This document shows positions 42,387 through 51,316 of a stretch of 64,000 nucleotides of DNA, in pieces. The DNA comes from DATGPD01 sp031423015 (GTDB taxonomy: Bacteria; Planctomycetota; UBA1135; UBA2386): the NCBI GenBank assembly GCA_031423015.1, contig JANPER010000232.1, positions 15,237-79,236 on the forward strand. Reading direction: 5' to 3'. The stretch's first letter is position 1, and each line of letters begins with the position of its first letter. The translations under genes were made by a program, and so were the position numbers. The notes under the pieces are model-generated. The model was not told the origin of the DNA, did no database searches, and was given only the letters and a program-made list of their open reading frames with translations.

Positions 42387-43019
42387 ATGGCGCCCAACCT
42401 GCACGAGCTGTTGCGGTGCGCGGCAGACGATCCTGCGGCGCGTGACCAGCTGCTGCGCGAGATCTACCCGGACGTCCGTGACCTCGTGCACCGCACCCTC
42501 GATCGCGACTTTCGCCGGCGCCACCCTTGGATGCTGCAGATGTTCTCGACCGGCGACATCGTGCAGGAGGTCTTCTTGGCTGTGGTGAAGAGCCGCCCCG
42601 AAGTCGGCGCCCACCACGAGCACGACCTGCGCGCGTTCTTGGCCGCTCAGGTGCAGAATCGCATCATCGACCGCGTGCGTTTTCACCTGGCACAGCGACG
42701 CGATGCCCGCCAGGAAGCGCCGTTGGTTCGCGACGACGCCACCGTTGCGGTGCCGGCGCGCGACCACACGCCGTCGGTCCTGGTGGCCCTCGACGAGCGT
42801 GCCAAGTTGTTGCGCGGCGTGCTCGCCGACTTGGACGCGCACGAGCGCGCGCTTTGGCAGCTGCGCGTCGAGCAGGAACAGAGTTTCAGTGCGGTCGCAC
42901 AGGCGCTCAGCTTGGCCAGCGAAGAGGCTGCGCGCAGCGCGTTCCGACGTCTGCAAGCCAAGCTCGCGTTGCGCTTGCACCGACTGGGCGTGCGTCTCGA
43001 TGAGGCCGGACCGACGTGA
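42387..43019 (+). CDS. ECF sigma factor coupled to a Ser/Thr kinase
   Basis: 210 residues from ATG 42387. Region 2: FSTGDIVQEVFLAVV and LRAFLAAQVQNRIIDRVR. Region 4: LDAHERALWQLRVEQEQSF followed by ALSLASEEAARSAFRRLQAK. It belongs to the planctomycetal ECF types that accompany kinases. Its TGA overlaps the kinase GTG (GTGA). A TACACT box lies 18 bases before the start, without a clear -35. Control by the kinase is inferred from the pairing. Confidence 0.86.
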   Translation: MAPNLHELLRCAADDPAARDQLLREIYPDVRDLVHRTLDRDFRRRHPWMLQMFSTGDIVQEVFLAVVKSRPEVGAHHEHDLRAFLAAQVQNRIIDRVRFHLAQRRDARQEAPLVRDDATVAVPARDHTPSVLVALDERAKLLRGVLADLDAHERALWQLRVEQEQSFSAVAQALSLASEEAARSAFRRLQAKLALRLHRLGVRLDEAGPT

Positions 43020-45550
43020 CCGAGCGATCGGCCATCGACGACGACGCGCGCCTCGTCGCGATGGTCGACGCGTGGCTCACGGCGCGCGCGCACGGCAGCG
43101 CGCCCGAACTGACGACCCTGTGCGGCGAGCGCGCCGACCTGCTGCCCCAACTGCGCGCCATGATCGCCTTGGCCGGCGATCTGCCGGGCGGCGAAGCAAA
43201 TGACGCGGCTGACGTCGCGGATCCGTTGCTGGGTCGGGTGTTCGCTGGCCGCTACCGCCTGACCGGTCGCTTGGGAGCCGGCGGCATGGGTCTGGTCTAC
43301 GCCGCCCACGACACGCAGCTCGGCCGCGATGTCGCAGTGAAGGTGCTCGACGACCTGTTCGCCGGCGACCCGGCCCGCATCGAGCGCTTCCGGCGCGAGG
43401 CGCGCGGCCTCGCCGCGCTCGTCGACCCACACATCGTTGCGGTGCACGACTTCGACCTCACCGCGCAGCCGCCGTTCCTGGTGATGGATCGCATCGTCGG
43501 CTTCGACTTGGCCGCTTTGGTGCGCACGCTGCACGACGCCGCGGCGCCGCGCTTGCCAACGATCGATGACGTCAAAGCCGCCATCATGCAGCTTGGCCAC
43601 GCGGTCACGCCGGCGCTCGAAGACCTGTTCGGCAAACCGTGGCCGCAGGTCGTCGCGCTGCTGGGCGTGCAGATGGGCCGGGCCGTGGCCGCAGCGCACG
43701 ACGTCGCGGTTGTGCACCGCGACATCAAGCCGAGCAACTTCATGCTCGACGGCAAGGCGCGCGTCCGCCTGCTCGACTTCGGCTTGGCGCGCCGCGAAAC
43801 CGACGTGGCGCTGACCCAAACCTTCACGCGCGTGGGTACGCCGCTCTACATGTCGCCAGAGCAGGTGCGGGGCGAAGAGGCGACTCCGCGCAGCGACGTC
43901 TACTCGCTCGGCGCCACGCTGTTCGAGCTGCTGTGTTTGCGGCCACCGTTCACCGGACGCGGCAGTGAGCTGGAGACCAAGATCCTGTACGACGATCCGC
44001 CGCCGCCGCAGCGCTTGCTCCCACGTCTGCCGCGCGACGTCGGCGCCGTGTGCATGAAGGCCTTGCACAAACAGCCGGCACGCCGCTATCAGACGGCGCG
44101 CGCGCTGGTCGAGGACCTCGAACGCTTCCTGCGTTTCGAGCCCGTCGTCGCCAGCGTCGTGTTGCTGCCCGCGCCCCTGCGGGTCGCCGTCGGCGCCTAT
44201 CGGCGCTATCGCACGCCCTTGTTCGTCGGCCTCACGCTGGCGCTTCTTCTGGGAGCCGTGGCGCTCGTCTTGGGCCACTTCCTCGGCGGTCACCGGCAAC
44301 GGCAAGCCGAAGTTGAAGCGCTGGCGGAACGCGCCGAGCAGCAGAAGCTGCACTCGACGCTGTCGCCGTATCTCGGGTTCGCCGGCGGGCGCGAGGATCG
44401 GTTGCGCGATCCGACGCGCGGTCAGCAACTCGCCGTGCTCGATGCGTTGCTCCAACGTGCGCCGAACGACGTCGTCGCCCGCTTCCTGCGCTTGTGGGTG
44501 CGGGCCGAAGAAGACCCACCGCCCGCCAGCGTGGCAGCCGATCGCAGCGCCCTCATCGCACAAGTGTCCGCCATACGCTTCGAGCGCCTGTACGACCGCG
44601 TCGCCCTGCCACTGCAGCAGCGCGAGCGCGCCGATCGCTTGGCGGCTCGAACGGCGTTGCAGGCCGCGTTACGCCAGCTGGACGCCGAGCCCCAACCGCT
44701 CGATGTCCTGGCGCGGCGCCTGCGCGCCACCGTCACCCTGCAGCTGATCGAGGTCGACTTCGAGCATGCCAGCGAGTTCTGCGACGAACTGCGCACCCTG
44801 GTCGCGAGCCAGGAGCAAGCCCTCGGACGCTCCGCCTTCACTTGCTTCGTGCGCGCCACCATCGCCCAGGTCGATGGCGACCTGCACGCCACGCGAGAAC
44901 TGTTGCTCGCATGCGACCGCCTCTGCCCAGATCAACCGAGCACCCTGCTCAACTTGGCGCGCGTCCTGCGACGTCTGGGACAGCCGAGCGCGGCGCGGCC
45001 GTTCGCAGCGGCCGCTGTCGCTTCCTTCCCGCAACCGCACGCCAACTATCTGGAGCAACTCGCACTCACTCAGATCACGCTGCAAGAATTCGCGGCCGCC
45101 GAAGACGTGCTCGCTCGGTTCGGCGACGACGCCGACAGCCGCGCGCAACACGCGATCACCCTGCTGCGCTTGCGCCTGCGACAGGCGGCGCTGGCCGATT
45201 ACAGCGGGCCGCGACAACGCAGCCTCGACGACGCAGCCCGCGTGCTACGCACGCTCGACGAACTCGACCAGGAAGGACGCTTGCGCCCGCGGCAAGCGCA
45301 GGCTGCTGCCGGCGTCCGCGGCCTGGTCGCGCAACTGCAGAAAGTTGAGCTTGGTTCGAGCGCGGCCGTCTACTTCGATCTGCTGCTCGATCGACAGGGA
45401 AGCGGCGGCGCCGACCCCCTCGACGTACAGACGCTCGAACGCTTGGGTTCGGCGCTGCGCGACAAGGGCGACGCTGACACGGCTGCGCTGTTGGCGGCGA
45501 TTGCGGGTGCCCTGCGGCGCCTGCAGAAAGACGGCGTCGTGCTGCGCTAG
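43016..45550 (+). CDS. Transmembrane Ser/Thr protein kinase with TPR-like C-terminus
   Basis: 844 residues from GTG 43016. An N-terminal helical region precedes the kinase domain (about 80-365): LGAGGMGLVY, Lys in DVAVKVLDDL (about 109), HRDIKPSNFML (about 235), LDFGLARRE, and GTPLYMSPEQVRGE. All catalytic motifs are intact. A membrane helix follows at about 402-424 (LFVGLTLALLLGAVALVL). The remaining 400 residues are helical and TPR-like (SQEQALGRSAF, LLNLARVLRRLGQPSAA), expected outside the cytoplasm. It probably senses an envelope or solute signal and phosphorylates cytoplasmic targets, perhaps the sigma factor encoded just before it. Confidence 0.92.
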   Translation: MTERSAIDDDARLVAMVDAWLTARAHGSAPELTTLCGERADLLPQLRAMIALAGDLPGGEANDAADVADPLLGRVFAGRYRLTGRLGAGGMGLVYAAHDTQLGRDVAVKVLDDLFAGDPARIERFRREARGLAALVDPHIVAVHDFDLTAQPPFLVMDRIVGFDLAALVRTLHDAAAPRLPTIDDVKAAIMQLGHAVTPALEDLFGKPWPQVVALLGVQMGRAVAAAHDVAVVHRDIKPSNFMLDGKARVRLLDFGLARRETDVALTQTFTRVGTPLYMSPEQVRGEEATPRSDVYSLGATLFELLCLRPPFTGRGSELETKILYDDPPPPQRLLPRLPRDVGAVCMKALHKQPARRYQTARALVEDLERFLRFEPVVASVVLLPAPLRVAVGAYRRYRTPLFVGLTLALLLGAVALVLGHFLGGHRQRQAEVEALAERAEQQKLHSTLSPYLGFAGGREDRLRDPTRGQQLAVLDALLQRAPNDVVARFLRLWVRAEEDPPPASVAADRSALIAQVSAIRFERLYDRVALPLQQRERADRLAARTALQAALRQLDAEPQPLDVLARRLRATVTLQLIEVDFEHASEFCDELRTLVASQEQALGRSAFTCFVRATIAQVDGDLHATRELLLACDRLCPDQPSTLLNLARVLRRLGQPSAARPFAAAAVASFPQPHANYLEQLALTQITLQEFAAAEDVLARFGDDADSRAQHAITLLRLRLRQAALADYSGPRQRSLDDAARVLRTLDELDQEGRLRPRQAQAAAGVRGLVAQLQKVELGSSAAVYFDLLLDRQGSGGADPLDVQTLERLGSALRDKGDADTAALLAAIAGALRRLQKDGVVLR

Positions 45551-45587
45551 GAGACAATCGCGCGGGGCAGCCCAAGAAAAACGCGAC

Positions 45588-45645
45588 CGGTCGGCGGCAA
45601 GCCTGCGCTGTCAGGGGCAGGCCCGTCGTCAAACCCGCCCGACCG
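45588..45645 (+). terminator. Structured region after the kinase gene
   Basis: CGGTCGG (45588-45594) can pair with CCGACCG (45639-45645), enclosing an inner stem GCCTGC (45601-45606) with GCAGGC (45617-45622). It lies 38 bases after the kinase stop. No T tract follows. A terminator or mRNA end structure is possible. Confidence 0.3.
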
Positions 45646-45735
45646 CCGCGGATTGCACCCCCGGGCATCCCCCCGCTATCGCAAGGTGCGATTTGTGGCA
45701 CGATGAGACGACGGTCCCCTGCCTCGGTGATCGCC

Positions 45736-47232
45736 ATGCAACACGTCTCCTCCAAACGTCCTCTCGCCATGTTCGTGTGGCTCAGCGCGAGCGCGTTGAG
45801 TTCCATGCTGCCCGCCCAGATCCCGCCGAGTGATGGTCCCGCCGTCGCCATGCAGCTGGCGTTCGGCGTCGATCCGGCCACCGTCTTGGGGGTCGCGGGT
45901 GTGCGTGAGGCGCAGCTGTTCTTGAAGCCGGAAGGCTTCCGCGTGGCCGCGCCGGCGCCGCTGCTTACGCCGTTACTCGACCTCAGCGTCGCCGCGATGT
46001 TCGGCGCTTTCATGGCGCCTCCCTACCCCGACGTCGACGCGATCAGCCTCGGCACCGACCTGATTCCGGCCGACTGCGCCGGCGTCGTCACGATCCCGCC
46101 CGGGCACTGGAACTTCAACGTGTTCTCGGTGCGGCGCGGCACGGTTGGCGTCGCCGGCGGCGCGATCAACCTCGAGGTGGGCACGCCTGGCGGCAACGAG
46201 GCCGACTTCTTTCATTACGTGTATCGCGGCTCGTCGTGCATCCCGCCTGAGTTCATCGGCCGCACGTTCAAGCTCGCCGACTCCAGCGATTATGGCCTGC
46301 CCTTGGTGGCCGAAGTCGACGCCGTCGACCTCGGCCTGCCGCTGTTTCTGCTGCAAGCGACGCTCGCCCCGTCACTCGGCCTGCCCGTATGCCCAACGTG
46401 CCCCACGGTCTACTTCTCCTTCGAGGGCTCCGTCGCCAACCTCGCGCGCGTGCCCCCGGGTTGGTTTGGCGTCGGGCCACCATCCGGCGCGGCGGTGTTC
46501 GCGAGCACCTGGAACGGCTTGGTCTGGTCGGTGCCTGCCGTCGCTTTCACTCCCTTGGCGTTGGGCCTGACGCCTTGCGAGGACCTCGACGCCCTCGCCG
46601 TCGACGCCTACGACCCGACCGGCTTGCAGCTCCTGTACTCGACGCGTGCTGGCGGCTGCGTCCTGCGCGACGAGTTGCTGTTCTTCCAACCGAGCTGTCC
46701 CACATCGGCGATCGCGGCAATCCCGCTGCGCTACATGGACGGCACGCGAGTGGCCCGCGACATGGGCATCGACTTAGGCGACGACGTCGACGGCATCTGC
46801 GTCGGCGATCCCATCTGCCAGGGCAACCGGTCGGGGCAGTCAGGTGAGATCCAACTCGAACGAACCCTGGCGCAGCCGTTCGCCCAGAGTCTGACCTTCG
46901 GCTTTCCCCGCGGTCTCGCGTTGCAAGCGCTGCGCGACCGCACGCCGCCGCAGAACGGCTTCGGCTACACGTTGATCACCGTGAACGGCCACCGTGGCGG
47001 CGCCGGCGCACTCTTGGTGACCGTGCCGGCGGCGTATCCGTTCGTGTTCCCGTTGCAGATCTCGTTTCAGGTGCCGATCTCGTCGCCTTTCGCCGGCGCA
47101 CCCGTGAGCCTGCGCCTCGTGCTGCCGCCATCGATGCTCGGCGCCGACCTCATCTTGCAAGCGGCCACGCTGCCGGCATCGCCGCCGCTCAACTTGCGCA
47201 TCAGCCACGCCCTGCGGCTGCTGGCGCACTGA
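45736..47232 (+). CDS. Secreted protein, unknown function
   Basis: 498 residues from ATG 45736 (45703 is an alternative). The N-terminus is a signal peptide (MQHVSSKRPLAMFVW then SALSSMLPAQ). The body is rich in beta-prone Val/Ala/Gly/Pro runs with eight or more Cys, some spaced as pairs (CPTCPTVYF, CVGDPICQG). Acidic calcium-like stretches include GIDLGDDVDGI. The C-terminal third has repeated FVFPLQISFQVPI-like strands. No known family. It is monocistronic, with a 150-base gap before it. Confidence 0.7.
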   Translation: MQHVSSKRPLAMFVWLSASALSSMLPAQIPPSDGPAVAMQLAFGVDPATVLGVAGVREAQLFLKPEGFRVAAPAPLLTPLLDLSVAAMFGAFMAPPYPDVDAISLGTDLIPADCAGVVTIPPGHWNFNVFSVRRGTVGVAGGAINLEVGTPGGNEADFFHYVYRGSSCIPPEFIGRTFKLADSSDYGLPLVAEVDAVDLGLPLFLLQATLAPSLGLPVCPTCPTVYFSFEGSVANLARVPPGWFGVGPPSGAAVFASTWNGLVWSVPAVAFTPLALGLTPCEDLDALAVDAYDPTGLQLLYSTRAGGCVLRDELLFFQPSCPTSAIAAIPLRYMDGTRVARDMGIDLGDDVDGICVGDPICQGNRSGQSGEIQLERTLAQPFAQSLTFGFPRGLALQALRDRTPPQNGFGYTLITVNGHRGGAGALLVTVPAAYPFVFPLQISFQVPISSPFAGAPVSLRLVLPPSMLGADLILQAATLPASPPLNLRISHALRLLAH

Positions 47233-47413
47233 GCAGCGCGCTCAGGTCGACAGCGGGCGGACGCCTCACACGCTTCCGAGGCTAGGGAAGTCCCGAAGGT
47301 CGGCAAGCCCTGAATTCACAAAAGACTGCCATCGCTGCATTTGACTGCCGGGGCGCGATCAGGAGGCGACCACGCTGGCGCGCGGACCGCGGCCAAGTGA
47401 TTCCGTAGCGGTC

Positions 47414-47435
47414 TACACCTACGGTGCCCGGTGTA
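47414..47435. repeat. Short inverted repeat upstream of the catabolic operon
   Basis: TACACC (47414-47419) and GGTGTA (47430-47435) flank a 10-base centre, 35 bases before the first gene. A repressor operator is a possible reading; the arms are too short to be sure. Confidence 0.25.
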
Positions 47436-47469
47436 ATCCTGACCCGACTCCAAGGTTGTCGCACTCGGC

Positions 47470-48492
47470 ATGACTCAGGCCCCTCAGAATCCTTTGCTGC
47501 ACTTGCTCGACTTGGTGGCCGGAGCCCGGCGCACCGAGACGATCGCCGAGGCCATCGAGCTGCCGGCGGCGCTCGGCGACGGCCCGCTCGACCGCGTCAG
47601 CCGCGGCCAGTTAGCGATGGCGCTGGCCGGACTCCTGTTCGAAGACCTCGTCGAACGCGTGCCGATGGCGGCCGCCTATCAGCGCGACTGCGTGCGTGCC
47701 GGCAAGCGGCTCACCTTCGACCACGGCGCCATGCGCACAGTCGCGGCGCTGAGCGGCAAGCTGCCGGCCGGGCGCGCGGCGTTCACGCGCTTCCTTCTGC
47801 CGCTCGGCTTCAAAGAGAACGGGCTCTACCCGCTCGATCGCTTGGGCATGACCGGCCGCTCTTACACCCACGAAGACCTGCCGACGCAGATCCCGCAGTA
47901 CTTCTTGTCTGAACTGCACCCCGAGCGGTTCTCCGCCAACTTCCAAGCCGCGGTGGAGCGCGTGGCGTCTACCAGCCGCGACCCGTTGCCGCCGTCCGCG
48001 CTGCCGCTGCTCGAGAAGCTAGCGCACGACAAGGCTCTGCCGATGCACGAGGCCGCGCGCCTGCTGCCCAATCTCGTGGCCGCCTTCGCGCGCCATCACG
48101 ACGAGCCAAGCCAATCGGACTACGAGATCCTGCTGCGCGAGAGCGACGAGATGGCGTGGGTCGCGACCGAGGGCAACGCCTTCAACCACGTCACCGACCG
48201 GGTGACCGACGTGGCCGCCGTGGCACAAGCGCAGCGCCACCTGCAGCGACCGATGAAGGAGACGATCGAGGTCTCGAAGTCGGGGCGCGTGCTGCAGACC
48301 GCGTTTCGCGCCGCGATGGTCGAGCGCCTGTTCGTCGGCGCGGGCGGCAGCATCATCACGCAACTCGTGCCGGGCTCGTTCTACGAGTTCATCCAGCGCC
48401 ACGAGATCGCGCCTGGACAGCTCGACCTCGCCTTCGACGCTGGCAACGCGCAGTCGATCTTCAAGATGACGAGCGTCGGGAGCTCGATGTGA
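47470..48492 (+). CDS. 2-oxoadipate dioxygenase/decarboxylase homologue (DUF1338, HglS-like)
   Basis: 340 residues from ATG 47470. The DUF1338 fold is evident from FDHGAMRTV (metal His), YTHEDLPTQIPQYFLSELHPERFS, and GNAFNHVTDRV (second metal His). In Pseudomonas putida HglS converts 2-oxoadipate to D-2-hydroxyglutarate with Fe(II) and O2 in D-lysine breakdown. The downstream gene encodes just the enzyme that would take D-2-hydroxyglutarate to 2-oxoglutarate, which supports the assignment. It overlaps that gene by four bases. Confidence 0.87.
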   Translation: MTQAPQNPLLHLLDLVAGARRTETIAEAIELPAALGDGPLDRVSRGQLAMALAGLLFEDLVERVPMAAAYQRDCVRAGKRLTFDHGAMRTVAALSGKLPAGRAAFTRFLLPLGFKENGLYPLDRLGMTGRSYTHEDLPTQIPQYFLSELHPERFSANFQAAVERVASTSRDPLPPSALPLLEKLAHDKALPMHEAARLLPNLVAAFARHHDEPSQSDYEILLRESDEMAWVATEGNAFNHVTDRVTDVAAVAQAQRHLQRPMKETIEVSKSGRVLQTAFRAAMVERLFVGAGGSIITQLVPGSFYEFIQRHEIAPGQLDLAFDAGNAQSIFKMTSVGSSM

Positions 48493-49916
48493 AGGTGAGC
48501 GCCGGCGACGCGTTCCTGACGCAACTGCGCACTCTCGTGCCCGGCGACGGCGTGGTGACCGAGGCGACCGACCTTCTGACCTACGAGCGCGGCTGGCGCT
48601 ACGGACAGGGCAAGGCGTTCGCCGCAGCGCGCCCGAGTTCACCCGCGCAAGTAGCCCATGTGCTCGCGCTGTGCCTCGGCCACGGCGTGCGCGTGCAACC
48701 GCTCGGCGCCAACACCGGTCTGGTGGGCGCCTCGAACCCTGATGCGACCGGCACGCAGCTGGTGCTGTCGTGCGAACGGCTCAACCGCACGATCGAGGTC
48801 GACCCCATCGACCGCACCGTGTTGGTCGACGCGGGCGTGACCCTGAGCGCGCTCAATGAGGCGCTGGCGACGCACGACCTGTGCTTCCCCATCGACCTGG
48901 GCGCCGACCCGCAGATCGGCGGCATGATCGCCACCAACACCGGCGGCACGTCGCTGCTGAAGTACGGCGACGTGCGCAAGAACCTGCTGGGCCTCGAGGT
49001 CGCGTTCGCCGACGGCACGCTGTTCTCGCAGCTCAGCCCACTGCGCAAGAACAACACCGGCCTCGACCTCAAGCAGCTCTTCGTCGGCACCAGCGGCGTG
49101 TACGGGGTAGTCACCCGCGCGGTGCTGCAGGTAACGCCCAGGCCCAAGCAGAAGGTCAACGCGCTCGTGGCCGCGCGCGACGGCGAAGCCGTGCTGCGCC
49201 TGCTGCAACGCCTGGAGCTCGACGCCAGCGACGCGCTCACCACGTTCGAGGCGATCTCGCGCCACGCCCTTTCGGTCACGTTGAAACACGGCGCCAATGT
49301 GCGCAGCCCGTTCGCTGGCGAGCTCCCGGCCTACATGGTGCTCGCTCAACTGACCAGCACGCTCACGCGCAGCCAGCTCGACCTCGAGTCGTTGCTGCAA
49401 GAGACGCTCGGCGCGCACGTGGAGAGCTTGCTGGGCGAAGGCATCGACGACATCGTGCTCGACCCCAAGGGCGATGGCTGGCACCTCCGGCACCAGGTGA
49501 GTGAGAGCCTGCGCGCCGAGGGCCGCGTCTTGGCGTTCGACCTGGCGGTGCGGCGCTCCCACCTCGCACGCTTCACGCAGACGATCGTCGGCAAGCTGGC
49601 GACGAGCCACCCGTTCGTGCGCGTGTGCGACTTTGGCCACTGGGGCGACGGCGGCACACACCTCAACCTGCTGTGGCAGAAGGCCACCGCGCCCAGCGAC
49701 GACCAGGCGCTTTTGCGCGAGCTGCAAACGTTGGTCTACGACGTGTGCGTGCACGAGTTCGGCGGCAGCTACTCCGCCGAGCACGGCGTCGGTCCGCACA
49801 ACCAGCACTTCTACGACGCCTACACCCCGGCGTGCGTCAAGCGCGCTTGCGACGCACTGAAGGCGCACTTCGACCCACAGCGAATGCTGGGCACCGTGCG
49901 ACTCGGCAGCAGCTAG
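48489..49916 (+). CDS. FAD-linked D-2-hydroxyglutarate dehydrogenase-like oxidase
   Basis: 475 residues from GTG 48489, overlapping the preceding stop as GTGA. The PCMH-type FAD domain shows ARPSSPAQVAHVLALCLGHG, PLGANTGLVGASNPDATG and GGMIATNTGGTSLLKYGD, with LFVGTSGVYGVVTRAVLQV. The C-terminal cap has the late metal/substrate motifs FGHWGDGGTHLNLLW and FGGSYSAEHGVG. This is the D2HGDH/GlcD oxidase family. Given HglS just upstream, oxidation of D-2-hydroxyglutarate to 2-oxoglutarate is the likely reaction. Confidence 0.9.
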   Translation: MKVSAGDAFLTQLRTLVPGDGVVTEATDLLTYERGWRYGQGKAFAAARPSSPAQVAHVLALCLGHGVRVQPLGANTGLVGASNPDATGTQLVLSCERLNRTIEVDPIDRTVLVDAGVTLSALNEALATHDLCFPIDLGADPQIGGMIATNTGGTSLLKYGDVRKNLLGLEVAFADGTLFSQLSPLRKNNTGLDLKQLFVGTSGVYGVVTRAVLQVTPRPKQKVNALVAARDGEAVLRLLQRLELDASDALTTFEAISRHALSVTLKHGANVRSPFAGELPAYMVLAQLTSTLTRSQLDLESLLQETLGAHVESLLGEGIDDIVLDPKGDGWHLRHQVSESLRAEGRVLAFDLAVRRSHLARFTQTIVGKLATSHPFVRVCDFGHWGDGGTHLNLLWQKATAPSDDQALLRELQTLVYDVCVHEFGGSYSAEHGVGPHNQHFYDAYTPACVKRACDALKAHFDPQRMLGTVRLGSS

Positions 49917-49976
49917 AGCAGGGGCTGCCGCAAACGGAAGCGTCGCTCCGTCGCTGGCTCGCGGCATGATGCACGC

Positions 49977-51215
49977 GTGGCCGTTCCGCATCCTTCGCCC
50001 TGGGTCCGCATGGCTCCCGACCTCGACGCCGAGGCCGGCCCGTTGCCAACGCACGCCGATGTCGTCATCGTCGGCGGCGGCATCGCCGGCATCGCCACGG
50101 CGTTGCACCTGGCGCGCGCCGGCGTTGCCCCCGTGGTGCTCGAAGCGCGCGCCGTCGCCACGCGCGCCAGCGGTCGCAACGACGGCCAGCTCCTGCTCGG
50201 CCTCGGCGAACACTACAACCGCATCGTCGGTCAGTTCGGCGCCGACAAGGCGCGCGCGCTGTGGGGCTTCATCCGCGACAACAACAACCACCTGAAGGAC
50301 GAACTGCGGCGCAGCGCCCCGGAGTGCGACCTAGTCGACGCCGGCGGCTTGCGCTTGGCGGAGACCGAGCACGAACGCGGCGAACTCGAGGAGGCCGCGG
50401 TCCTGCTGCAACGCGAGGGCATCGCGCACGAACTGCTCGACGTGCACGACCTGCGCGCGGTGTTGCCGCCCGCGACCGGCTTCTTTGGCGCGCTGCGCTT
50501 GCCGGGCGAAGCCATCGTGCAGCCAGTGCGCATGGTGCGCGGCCTGGCGCGCGCGGCGCGCGCGGCGGGCGCGCGCGTGTTCGAGGGCATCGAGGTCACC
50601 GCCATCGAACACGACGGCAGCGACACCTGCCTGCGGCTACGCAGCGGCGCGACGCTCACGGCACCGGTCGTCGTGCTGTGCACGTCGGCGCTCGCTTGCC
50701 ACCTCGACGACACCGGCTACTTGCGGCAGCAGGTGTTCCCGTTTCGCGGCCAGGTGCTCGCGACGGACCCGTTGCCCGCCGCGGTCGTCGACCCCTTTGG
50801 CGGCTTCGCGCTGTCGAGCAACTTCTGCTACGAGTACTTCCGCGTGCACGAGCGCCGCTTTGTCATCGGTGGCATGCGATGGAGCGTGAAGGGACAAGAA
50901 GAAGGCACCATCGACGACGACGTGGTGAATCCAGAAGTGAGCGCGAACCTGCTCGCCTACGTGGCGCGCCACTTCCCGACGCTCGCCGGTGTGAGCTTCC
51001 CGCACGTATGGAGCGGGATCATGGCCGGCACGGGGGACGGGTTGCCGCTGCTCGGCGCTCTCCCTGGTAGGCCCGGCGTGTTCCTGCACCTGGCCTTCAA
51101 CGGCTACGGCCTGAGCTTCGCTTTCGAGAGCGGCGCCGTGCTGGCCGAGCAGATTCTGCACGGCAAGAGCGCGCATCCTGCCGCGGATCTGTTCGCGCCC
51201 CGCCGCTTCACTTAG
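49977..51215 (+). CDS. FAD-dependent DAO-family oxidoreductase
   Basis: 412 residues from GTG 49977. The Rossmann FAD-binding motif is VVIVGGGIAGIATALHL, followed by the SGRNDGQLLLGLG loop typical of OrdL/PuuB-like amine oxidases, and FNGYGLSFAFESG at the C-terminus. Such enzymes oxidise D- or secondary amino acids, pipecolate or polyamine intermediates. Sixty bases after the D2HGDH gene, it may feed the same route, for example pipecolate oxidation in lysine breakdown. The substrate is an inference. Confidence 0.85.
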   Translation: MAVPHPSPWVRMAPDLDAEAGPLPTHADVVIVGGGIAGIATALHLARAGVAPVVLEARAVATRASGRNDGQLLLGLGEHYNRIVGQFGADKARALWGFIRDNNNHLKDELRRSAPECDLVDAGGLRLAETEHERGELEEAAVLLQREGIAHELLDVHDLRAVLPPATGFFGALRLPGEAIVQPVRMVRGLARAARAAGARVFEGIEVTAIEHDGSDTCLRLRSGATLTAPVVVLCTSALACHLDDTGYLRQQVFPFRGQVLATDPLPAAVVDPFGGFALSSNFCYEYFRVHERRFVIGGMRWSVKGQEEGTIDDDVVNPEVSANLLAYVARHFPTLAGVSFPHVWSGIMAGTGDGLPLLGALPGRPGVFLHLAFNGYGLSFAFESGAVLAEQILHGKSAHPAADLFAPRRFT

Positions 51216-51316
51216 GGCTCGAGCTCGTACGGCAACCCCGACTGTCGCGACCGTCGCAAATCGAGACACACCGGGATGCAGCGAATGTCGATGCATGCGA
51301 CGGACGCGTCACGGCA

